A stretch of DNA of 64,000 nucleotides from Fallopia convolvulus (Eukaryota; Streptophyta; Magnoliopsida; Caryophyllales; Polygonaceae). The notes below the pieces were generated by a model that saw nothing but the letters and a program-made list of their open reading frames with translations, had not been told where the DNA came from and did not search any database. Below, piece by piece: positions 44,472 through 54,931 of the stretch. The DNA lies in contig OZ024724.1 of the NCBI GenBank assembly GCA_964016875.1, forward strand, positions 7,364,501 to 7,428,500. Reading direction: 5' to 3'. The position numbers were made by a program, and so were the translations under genes. Numbering within the stretch: the first letter of the stretch is position 1; every line of letters starts with the position of its first letter.

Positions 44472-47310
44472 ATGGTGGTCTGCTATGATGTGATTGAAGA
44501 GAAGATGGGAGCAGAACCCGAGGTGGTTTGCCCTCAAGGCGTTCCCGTTCCTGTCTTGGAAGTTCTCTCTCGGTCTCCACCTTCACTCGTCAGTTTTTCT
44601 ACTCACAATCTCTGATTGTTTCCCCCCTTCTAATTGCTCTCTTGATCTGATTTATATCTGTTCTTGTACTTGTGCCTTTTTCTGTGTGATTTCAGATAAT
44701 TCTGCTCTGATTGCCCTTTTAGTTTGAAGGTTTAGTTATAACTCGTGATTGTCTTCATAATTCAGTTGTAGATTGTGTTTCTAGATCTTGAATTTGGTCT
44801 CATGAGGTTTGTTGATCAATTGTTTCATCTGGAGATTTAATTAGGCTTCATGTGAGTTTTTCCATTTTTGGTAGAATCATGTGAGTTTTTCAATAGTTGA
44901 AAGGGATCAATAGATCAATGGGCCAGTTTTTTCCCCACTAGGAAATTCTGCATGGACCCTCTTTTAGGAATTCTCGTCCTTATACTATTATAAAACTTGT
45001 GACTTTTCATTACAATTTTTCGGGGTTGAATTTGACTCGTCAATTGTCATTGATGGAGAAGAAGGTACAAGTAATTGAATTCGTCAAGTAGTTGATTTGT
45101 CTTGCCTTAAATGCTTCTATACCAATCAGCCTTTTGATTCATGTTAAGTTTATGCTTTCTTAGCTTTCTACATTTGTGAATGAAACTGTATAAGCTTGGA
45201 ATAAATACTGTCATTATGTTCAGTCTGATAGACAATTAAGGGCTTGTGTGACAATGTGATTTGATGTATTTGAACCCTTATTGTCTTGTTGATCCACAAA
45301 AGTTGGACCTGATTAGGTGGAAGTATTTTTACTCAGATCACCAGATTATTGGTAGTTTAAAGTTTAAACCAGTCCAGAGTTGTTATGGTCTGAATCCTCC
45401 TAATGATTGTGATCTGAAGAATGGAATTCGTTAAAGCTGCTTGTTCTAGGTGTCCAAATTTGAATGCCAGCTGATAACATGGTTTAACCCTATCTACATC
45501 TCTCTGGCTGACCAAGTGCTTTATGTATAATTCTTATCTTGTCTTCCAAGGTCAACATGCCTGATGTTATAGTAACTGAGGTTCTTTTGCCCTTCATTAA
45601 TATAAATCTAATGTTCAACTGTTGTTGGTTGGCCTAAAATGAGGGTTGCCTTTGTGCTATGTTGATAAAAGTTGCATAGGACTTTTGAGTCTTTCTTTCT
45701 TCTTGAGTTGTTGAATTATTAGACTTGAAGACTTGAAAATATGAACTATTAAGTGCAAATATGGTTTACTGAGGCTGGTTTACAATGTAGATCGAGCACA
45801 CTTCTATGACAAAAACTTTGGATGCTTAATATTTGTATGTTATGATGCACTTATAGTTACAAATATAATTCTAATGCTCGAGAGTTGATTGGCCTATAGT
45901 GAGGGTTGCCTTTGTGCTTTATTGATAAAAAGTTGTATAGCACTTTTGATTCTTTCTTTCTTCTTGGGTTTATGAATCACTACCCTTGAAGACTTGATAA
46001 TATAAACTATTATGAGCTAATATGCCTTATAGTTTATAATGCTTTTTGGAGGTTGATTTTCAATTTAGATTGAACATGCTTCTATGCTGAAATCTTTGTA
46101 TGCTTAATATTTGTATCTTATATTCATCTTTAATTTCTGGCCTTTTTCAGGATGTAAAGTCTTCAGGTGAAGTCTCAGATAATTCGATAGTCTCAACCAT
46201 CCTAGACTTTGTCCCGACTATTAGATCAGGTAGCTTTGCAGATATAGGGCCTAGGAGGTCTATGGAAGACGAACATATAACAATAGACGACCTATCTGTG
46301 CATTTAGGATCTCTCTTTATGTGTCCCAAACCCAGTGCTTTCTACGGGGTAAGAAAATAAAAAACAAACAATCCGTTCTCATATTTTTGTTCATATCATT
46401 TCAACATTCTCCATACTAAAAAAGAGTCCCACATGATTGAAATGTTTTCCAGATCTTTGACGGCCATGGGGGACCCGAAGCAGCCGCTTACGTAAGAAAA
46501 AATGTGACAAGATTCTTCTTTGAAGATTCTGATTTCCCACAATCATCTGAGGCAGATGAAATGTTTCTAGAAGAAGTAGAAAACTCTCTTCGAAAATCCT
46601 TTCTCCTTGCTGATCTCGCCTTAGCCAATGACAGCAATATCAGTACTTCATCAGGAACAACCGCTCTCACCGTCCTTATACTAGGAAGGCAAGCTCCATC
46701 CCATCTCCAAATCTTTCATTTTTTTTAGCACAATTGTAATATTCTGAACTCTTTTAATGTGAATGTTGGCAGGCTTCTGATGGTAGCGAATGCTGGAGAT
46801 TGCAGAGCTGTTCTATGTCGTAAAGGAGAAGCAATAGACATGTCTCGAGACCACAGACCCGTTTGCCCAACCGAAAGACGTCGAGTTGAGGCAATGGGCG
46901 GGTTTGTAGACAACGGTTACTTAAATGGGATCTTGTCCCTGACACGGGCGTTGGGCGACTGGGACATGAAGCTCCCGAGGGGCTCGGGTTCAACGTCGCC
47001 CCTCATTTCCGATCCCGAACTCCGCCGGATCATACTCACTGAAGATGACGAGTTTGTAATTATTGGGTGCGACGGGATATGGGATGTGATGTCGAGTCAG
47101 CACGCTGTCAGTCTCGTACGTCGGGGCCTGAGTAGACATAACGACCCAGAACGCTGTGCCAGGGAGCTTGCTATGACAGCACTGCGTCTTGAAACATTCG
47201 ATAATCTAACCGCCATTGTCGTTTGCTTGTCAGATCGGGACGGAGGCGATGATGTGGAGGAGAAGAGGATTTGGCGGCCGAGGCTGAGATCCCTGCATTG
47301 TGTAGCCTGA
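44472..47310 (+). CDS. Protein phosphatase 2C, PP2C27/PP2CG1 type
   Basis: Exons 44472-44588, 46151-46348, 46453-46688 and 46773-47310 total 1089 nt, 362 aa. The start was chosen because exon 1 must end in phase 0; the CTC/GTCAGT donor at 44588 fits, but exon 1 is the least certain part. PP2C motifs in order: R-R-S-M-E-D-E-H, F-D-G-H-G-G, S-G-T-T-A-L, N-A-G-D-C-R-A-V-L, L-T-R-A-L-G-D-W-D, I-G-C-D-G-I-W-D-V and D-N-L-T-A-I-V-V, so the metal-binding Asp/Glu residues are intact. Such enzymes are Mg/Mn-dependent Ser/Thr phosphatases in abiotic-stress signalling. Intron 3 starts with GC (AAG/GCAAGC) rather than GT. Intron 1 is 1.56 kb with an internal duplication. Confidence 0.93.
45601..46126. 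repeat. Tandem duplication of about 265 bp in PP2C intron 1
   Basis: Two diverged units, about 45601-45862 and 45863-46126, share GAGGGTTGCCTTTGTGCT, CTTTCTTTCTTCTTG and ATGCTTAATATTTGTAT in the same order. Confidence 0.8.
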
Positions 47311-47775
47311 GGAGATTTTTTCTAGATGGCAATGATTTTTTTTTTTTTTGATTGTACCTTTGGATTTTACACATTCAGAAATAGTGGTAACTGTTCTATT
47401 GGGATGCTTTTGACAATATTGTTTTCAATCTTCTTAGAAAGACATAGAAGAGTGTGTGTGTACTCATTAGTTGAATTGGAACAATTTGATGTGGTGACAA
47501 TTGGGGATTGATGTATATGAATTTTAGGTGGGAGCTTCACAATAGCTCAAAATTTAGGGAGATTTCACGTGATGTCCTTTTAAATTATATATTGTACCCT
47601 AAGCTAATTGGCCTACATTCCAATATACATTCTTTGAAAGCCAACCAGTCAAAACTACCATTCCTGTTCTTAAACCTTAACCACACTAGTACCCATTCGC
47701 TGGAAAATTGATTCAAGGCTTTGTGGTCAGCAACAATCACTGAAAAACATTCAAACACTAAGGATTTGTTGCCAA
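47311..47775. other. PP2C 3' UTR and short intergenic gap
   Basis: A T-tract follows the stop codon (47336-47351). No further gene before 47776. The two genes lie head-to-tail less than 500 bp apart. Confidence 0.6.
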
Positions 47776-50178
47776 ATGATGACTCTTTATAACTCATTGT
47801 ACTGGCATGAGTTTATATGTTTTGCGATTGTGGGTGGATCCATTTTTGGGTCAGTTTATGTCCTCTTAAAGAAGGAAGGATCAGGAAGAGGAGGAGAAGT
47901 CAGAAGCATGTATGAGAGTCTGGTGATGGCTCGGCCCGACGCGGAAGGATACGCCGAGGCTCTACCGAGAGGCCACGTCGGTTCGTATCAGCTCTGGACG
48001 AGCTGCTGGCAGGGCTTGCACCCCGGTTGGCTCCTCGGGATCAGAGTGGTTGCCTTTTGTGTGTTGGCAGGGTTCTTGTTGTGGGATTTTCAAGATTCGG
48101 GCGGAAGCATCTATTTCTACTACACTGAGTGAGTATGTTTTGATGATTTTCTCTTCTCTAATGGATCCAATATGTTATGAGCCTGTGGAATACATTTCTT
48201 AGGATCAATCCCCATTGCAGCTCTGTGGTGTAGGATGATGATTCAGGTATGCTGTCAGTAATTAGGTGAGGATGCAAGAAAGTATAAAAACTAGGATAAG
48301 CACTAAATAGTTCTAATGCACAAGGACGCCTTCAGGCATCAGTTCAGCCGGTTAAGTCCTTTGGGTAGTACCCAAATGCCATTGTTTCTAACCTCTCGGT
48401 AATGTGTATTGCACCCGGACCCACTTAGAATTAAAAAGTTCTCATCCATAAAGGATGCTCTAAGTTGACCTACAACCCGTACTTGAGGTAATCCAAAATC
48501 TTACCTAATCAAAAACTAAAAAGTAAAAAAAACTAGGATATGCGCTAAAAAGGTTAGGATTTTACTCCTATAATATTTTTATTTTAAGTTTGGAATCCAC
48601 CTTTTGACACAAAAGCTTAAGCTGATGTTTTGTGATTTTACCATAACTCAAATGTTGGTATTTTTCTGCAGGTGGACTTATCATTTGACAATGCTGTATT
48701 TTGCGGTATGTTATACGAAATGATATGCAGAAGTCAAGCTTTCCACCTACAAATCTATCTATATCTCTTTTGACAATGTGTTGTGTAGATTGGTAGTGTT
48801 ATATCTGCTAATGGTTGTTGGCTGTACTACAACATGAACAACTCTTTATCAGAAGACAGAGATACAGCAGAAACATCAAGAGTAAATGTAGAAGAAAACC
48901 AGTTCACTTTTACCAGGGACTATAGAATCAGGCAGCACAGGGGCGCCATCAAATTGCAAAGCCACTATTACCAAGAAGAGGTCCTAAAAAGAGCAGGATT
49001 TTGGGGATATCTTATGCAGATAACCTACCAAGTTAGTTAGTTGTAATTTTTCTGAAAACACAAAAAAAAACAGTTCAGTTTGTGAATCCCTTACTATTTA
49101 TGTGATCTTGGAAACAGACTTGTGCAGGTGCTGTTATTCTAATAGACATTGTATTTTGGTGTGTCATTGTTCCATTCCTTTCCAATACACATGTTCGGCT
49201 CAATTTGGTGAGATACCATCCTTGTTTCTTCAAGCAATTATCTTCATTTTCTGATTTTAACATGTTGATTTGCAGGTGATGGGTTGCATGCACACATTTA
49301 GTTTTGCTTTTCTTCTGCTTGATGCTTCTGTCAATAGTCTGGTAAGAAACCATTTGGTTACACTTCCAAATTACTTAGGGCCCCTTTGTTATTGATACTA
49401 GGATATAAGGCACATGATGATGTATGGGTATGAGTCACATCAATATATGTGTTTGGAATATCCTGATAGATATTGATATCAAAATGATAACTGCTCTTAG
49501 TTTGATATCATATCAAAGAGGGTTATTTTCATATCTCCCTACAAATAGGTATATTAAAATATCACCCATACTCGATACCTTGATATCAGTCATACCCGTA
49601 TTGATACCAATATTTCATATTTTTTTATATCAATACCAAACGAGCCTTTAGATTTACGTACTGCAACTTTTCACTTCTCAATCTAAGATTAAGCATGAAA
49701 CATGTTATTATTTGATAGCGATTTCCCTGGTTCCGGCTTGCATATTTCGTGCTATGGAGCTCAACATACGCAATCTTCCAATGGGCAATCCACGCTTGTG
49801 GTTTTCCATGGTTTGCTTCTTGACTTGTTATTCATACTATATGAACAACATAAAAATCAATTTCCTTAATAAAGCAAGGACTTTTTTGCATTCTGATCAT
49901 ATATGGTTTCATTCCATTTTCAGGTGGCCATATGTTTTTCTTGATCTTGCAACTCCATGTGCACCAGTGTGGTAATACATTTTTCGTTCTAATATTCGGC
50001 CGTTTCACACTCTATCGTGAGGATGGTTAATTAGATAGTTTCTGTTAAATCAAAATGTAGGTACTTGATACTGGCTGTGGCTCACCTCCCATGTTATGGA
50101 TTCTTTGTTCTGATTGTAAAAGCCAAGAATTCATTGCTCTTCAAATGGTTCCCTCATGCTTATCTCAGAACAACTTAA
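47776..50178 (+). CDS. Plant multi-pass membrane protein (At1g10660/At5g62960 type)
   Basis: Eight exons: 47776-48128, 48672-48705, 48789-49031, 49118-49207, 49276-49341, 49719-49810, 49924-49971, 50061-50178. All are GT-AG with consistent phases, 1044 nt, 347 aa. About seven hydrophobic segments are visible, the first near residues 12-33 and the last near 320-335. A cytosolic-looking stretch with R-P-D-A-E-G-Y and S-C-W-Q-G-L-H-P-G-W follows the first, and a charged loop lies in exon 3. The C-terminal block W-P-Y-V-F-L-D-L then C-Y-G-F-F-V-L-I is conserved in this plant family as I recall it. The molecular function is not known to me. A distant link to Rolling-stone-like proteins is possible. 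It looks intact. Confidence 0.88.
48330..48530 (+). mobile_element. tRNA-derived SINE, copy 2, in intron 1 of the membrane-protein gene
   Basis: The head GGCATCAGTTCAGCCGGTTA and GGTAGTACCCAAATGCC aligns with the SINE at 16452-16642, as do the AGTTCTCATCC block and the A-rich tail (CTAATCAAAAACTAAAAAG). Box B is more decayed here. Confidence 0.6.
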
Positions 50179-50558
50179 GGAGATAAATATGAAAGAAACC
50201 TTAAAATTTTGGCCTTTTTTTTGGAATGTCTTGTGAGTTGTGATCATCTTCCTGGTTCATTCAAATTTTGTACATAAGGGAGGCATGTGTAAATTTTTTT
50301 CCAGTTCTTTCACTCTCAGGGAGTATTCACTGTGTATAATACATGAAAACACACCCACAGATGGTTGGCAATTTTATTTTATTTTTATAATCTCCATAAA
50401 TATTAAGATATCTATAAATAGCATTATCTCATTCTCTTACAATAAATGGAGCTAATAGTAAACAATGTTATGAGTAAAAGCGGAGATTTCTCCTTCCAGA
50501 CTAGCATGATTAATAGTAGTGACAACACTAAAACTTACTATGCTAACATGATTAATAG
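50179..50558. other. Membrane-protein 3' flank up to the SIRE-like LTR
   Basis: The probable 3' UTR is followed by a short direct repeat: GCATGATTAATAG at about 50505 and ACATGATTAATAG ending at the LTR boundary. The pentamer AATAG (50554-50558) is the expected target duplication of the minus-strand Copia; its partner is outside the window. Confidence 0.5.
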
Positions 50559-51515
50559 TGTTGGATCGTTAAGTGTTAGCAAGAGCTTGACAACTAACGG
50601 TTAGGCTATTTCCAAAGCAGCGGAAGTTCTATATAAGCAATTAAACAGAATGCAATGGACACAATTCCCTTATAGAGGAACCCCACGACAACCAACTAGT
50701 TGTGTGGGTAAACCTCTACCTCCGCTTGGAGAATTTTGAATGACTTACTTGTATTATTGATTGTTCCTTAGATACAATAGGCCAGATTCAAACTTCTCTG
50801 TTCCTAGGAGTTCTACCTAACTCTAGCAAGACTAATGAATTTTCTCAACCGAGTTCCTAATCGAACAACTCAACTAAGACAAGTAAATCAAACCTTACAC
50901 CTTGACTATCACAGTTCCCTTGCTCCTGGGAACTTGACTTCGCCGTCGTCGAGATCAGACACTCGCCGCCGGGGACTTCTCTTCTTCTTTCTTTCTCGCT
51001 TTGTGGGTATGAGTGAGTTCTGGGAGAAGTGCTTTGTCTGAGCACTATTCACTTGGCTTTATACTTGTCAATACTTGGGCTGAAATCTTGACTTTCATTT
51101 GTGTCCGAAATGCCCTTTGTCTTGTGTGCCAAGTCTTTGTCCTTCACATGTAACAATTTGAATTGAGTCAACTTTGAGAAGCAATCAGGCCGTTGGATCA
51201 ATCGCTTCAGTCCTCAGACTGAGCGTTTGTTTTGTCTTGAGACAAGATCCCGTAAATCTCGCTGACTGGTCTTTGTTTGCACATGTGAGTTCCCATGTGA
51301 TGGGAACTATCTTCTTTAGAGTTCCTTTGAGAGGAACTCTTCATCATGTATGCCTGTGTTCCTTGGACGTTCATGGGAATTCTTCACTAGACGTGTTCCT
51401 TAGAAATGCTTGGATAAAACACGTTAGTTCCGATATGGTGTTTGTTATTGTCAAAACTGGAGAATGGTATCGTTGTTCCGATGTTTGGAACCAGAGTTAC
51501 CAACACCGTCCAACA
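50559..51515 (-). repeat. 3' LTR of the SIRE-like Copia
   Basis: 957 bp, starting TGTTGGATCG and ending CGTCCAACA, with inverted termini TGTTGGA. The polypurine tract (minus strand AAAAAGGGGAAAA, within 51516-51529) adjoins its inner end. Confidence 0.88.
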
Positions 51516-51898
51516 ATTTTCCCCTTTTTGATGACGACAAAGCCATCACAAAAATAACCAAGTATTTCAGAGTATGATATGCAACAGAGTTCCTATGTGA
51601 GATCGTGTGAGATCCTAGAGATCCACTTCTATGAAACAATATGTTCTTACTTAGCATTTTATGCGATAGTTCCCCCTAAGCCAAAGCATATTCTATGATA
51701 ACTCATAATAAGACTCATCTCACACATTTTGTCCTTCCCTCTTTTGGCATCATGGAAAACAGACAAGCATAAATAAGGAAGAAGGGAACATGCAATCATA
51801 CTAGAAACCATTTATATTACTTAAGCAAATTAATGTACAAAGGGAACACATAACATTTTGTGGAGAAAACAGGGCTAAGAAAGAGAAAGGGGAAGATC

Positions 51899-54180
51899 AT
51901 GGGGCCCGGGGAACAAAATTATCACGCAGCTGGGTCATAACAGACAAGATGTTCTGAAGGGTGCCTGCCATGTTCTCTAGAGTGGCTGCGATGTGCATCA
52001 ACACTTGGGTGTTCCCAACCCTTGGGCCTTCACCAGAGGGGAGTGCTTCTTGATCCTCAGCTTGCTCTGAGTGACGCATCTTTTGGACCACGGAAAGGTC
52101 CAGTTCCCTTCCGATGGTTACTTCTTCTTTGTTGGCGTCATAGAGCCCTTCCTTGATCATCAACTTCTTGATCAGACCAGCATAGGGCAAGGAGTGGGAG
52201 TTCGAGGCCATGCACTTCTCCATGTTCCCAAAGATGATGCAAGGAAGATTGATGGGCATCTTATGGAGGAAGTGATAGAGAAGGATGGCGTCTTAAATGT
52301 TGATGTGGTGACGCTTCTCCTGCCGAGGGATCACAACCGTGATGAGGAACTGGTGGGCCAGCTTGGCGATGAGAGACAGGTTGTGAGTGGGTGTTCTAGT
52401 CTTGGGAACACGGCCCTCGTAGATGGCGTCGTAGATGACTTCGCTGTCGAACTCACCCCAGTTCTTGATGGGAATAGCGTTGAGGCCCTTGACAGGGACT
52501 TGTAGCTGATGACGGATCGTGGAGGCGGTGAAGACGAAGTCGTCGCCCTGAAGGGAGAGAGTTCCCTTTGTGCCCTCGTCATGAATGACGAAGTTGTTGT
52601 AGAAGAGGCGCACCTGTGCAGGGTCGACGGTCACTGCAGCGTCGCACACGTGGTCCCACCCCTGAGCCTTGATGAGGTCCACAGGTCCCCAAGGCCTTGT
52701 TCTTGGAGTTGTTGCTCATTTAGGATGAGTGGGGGTATTAGCTTGTGATCCTCAATAATGGGAACCCTCTTTTGGGCAGTTCCCTTCCCCTTTTTCTTCT
52801 TGTTCCCCCTGGAGGCGGCAACCTTTCTTTTCTGCTGGGGGGAGACAGCCGATTTGATCAAGAGAGGAGGGTCCCTTTCTTCATGGGCACCCTCCGACAC
52901 CACCATTTGGCGTCCTTGTTCTTCTTCTTCAAGAGCGGCAACATGCTCTTTCTCAAGGCCGGCTTGATCGAGGACCTCGATGGCAGCACCATCGGCTGAG
53001 TGCCCTTCATCTTCGGAGGATATCCCTAAATCCTCGTCGTCATCTCCCTTTGGATGACTTGTACTTGTCCCAGCACCATCAGCCGGTGCTGGGTTCCCTT
53101 CCTTGAGGGTGGCCTCCTCCTCTGTTGTCAGGGTCTCATCTTGAGCGCCTATCAGTCTTGGGCGCGTTGAGGAGGAGGGTTGATGAACGATGTTGGTGAG
53201 CTCGGCCTCGAGAGCGTCGAGGCGAGCATTCTCTTCGGCAGTTCCCATAAAAATGGGTGCCGTTTTCTTGGCCTTTCCCCAAGCAATCTCTCCAATGGGC
53301 AGCATGTCCTTGTTGGAGTCGAGGTCGATGGGTTGCTGGGCCGGAGGTGTGGAGGAGGTTCTTTATGTGGAGGGAGGTGAATTTTGAGGGGTAGGAAGAG
53401 GGGATTTTGGCGGAGAGGGCGATTTGGTGGGAGAAGATATAGGTGGCGTGGGAACTCTGGGTTGTGAGGTGGATGGGTTGAGAGTTCCCTCAGAAGTGGG
53501 AAGAGAAGAGGAGGTTGGGAGGGAGTCTTTGGGACTAGAGTTCCCAGAGACGGGGTTGAGGTGAGAGGAAGATGGAGGGGGGAGATCTTGGGATTGGGAG
53601 TTCCCAGAATCAGAGGTAGGTGGTAGAGTGGAGGTTTGAGTGGATTATGGTGGAGGTGGTGGAGGATGGGGGATAGCGAAGGAGGTGGGATGAGAGAGAT
53701 TTAGAACTTCGTCCATGTTGAGAAGAGATTTCTTCTTCTTTGTTTTTGGAGGGTCGGAAGAAGTGAAGGAATGTTTGTGTTTGCGTTTAAGGGAAGAGCT
53801 TTTGGATTTGTTATGTTTAGATGGGGGTTCGGAGCCGAAACTATCAACGATGACAGTACCAAAAGATGAGACGGATAGAGGTGGAGGTGGAGGAGGAGGA
53901 GGAAGAGTTTGAGAGGAAGTAGTGGTTGATGGCAGCGCTAGGGTTTGCGTTGCCGGAAGGGAAGGGGCCAACCCTAGAATCTCGTACTCGAGAGACGAGA
54001 CGCCAGTGCGTTCTTGATGGACATAGGGAAGGACATATTCATGGAGAGCTAGGTAGAGAGTTTGGCGAAGGGCAGAGTCTTTTTCATTGTCTGCCTCTCA
54101 GAGCATTGTGATGAAGAGGGCTTTGGAATTGGTCTCGATCCATTCACGAATACGGTGGTTGGGATGGACAGGTGCCATGG
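51899..54180 (-). pseudogene. Extra 3' ORF of the SIRE-like Copia (plant mobile domain type)
   Basis: The likely start M-A-P-V-H-P is at about 54178. The frame continues to 51899 apart from a few stops (for example near 54100 and 53645) and one frameshift near 52680. Sequence order: a short N-terminal helical region, Ser/Pro-rich low complexity with an eight-Pro run (about 53880), Lys-rich basic blocks, an acidic region, then a conserved globular part (V-P-I-I-E-D-H-K-L-I, W-D-H-V-C, Q-V-R-L-F-Y-N-N-F, P-I-K-N-W-G-E). That part resembles the putative plant transposon protein domain found in Athila and SIRE elements. I see no signal peptide or membrane span, so an envelope role is not supported. 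Function unknown. Confidence 0.7.
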
Positions 54181-54931
54181 GTGAAAGATTTTGGAGCTTT
54201 TCTCGAAGAGGAAGGAAGGGACGATTCAAAGAGAATGGGTTGCAGAGAATGAAGATGGAGGAAGGTCCCGAAAATGGCAATTGAGGTTTTTTATGTGAGA
54301 GAGAGAAAGGGGTAGAGAGGGAAGTATGAATAACCTCGATAACCGTTGGCCAATGGATGAGAAGAAGCGTTTCACCTTCCGTAGCACGCTTTGACACGCG
54401 TCGCTTTCTTCCAAGGAGAGTCACTTCGAGCATTTCAAATGCTTGGCTCATAACACTTCGAATTCTAACACAAAATCTCGTTTCCCATGTGACGTTTCAT
54501 CTTCTCCGGAAAGACAATGTTCCCTTGTTTGTGATTATTTCGCACACCAGTTCCCATGATCTTTCAAAAGGTCAGGTTGAATGGAGTGTTTAAAGGAACT
54601 TACACTCAAGTTCTTTGTGAGGCTAGGGAACTAAAAAAGGAACCAGACAATTACAACTCGATAAAGGGATAAAGAGTTTGGCTCATGAGAAGCGTTTGTC
54701 TAGCTCTTGGCTTAAGGGTTGCCTTTGTGCTTTCGTCATGGTGTCTTGTAATGAGGGTTAAGGTGAACTCTGGTTGATCATTTTGGGACGAAAGAAATAA
54801 AGTTCCAAATGTAGAATAAAAGCTCTAGACTAGTAATATGGCAAAATGAAAGCAATTATTCCTAGTGTTCCCTATCATGCAAATCAATGTAAACTAGCCA
54901 AGCATTGAGGGAATAACAAACAAGGACTTGT

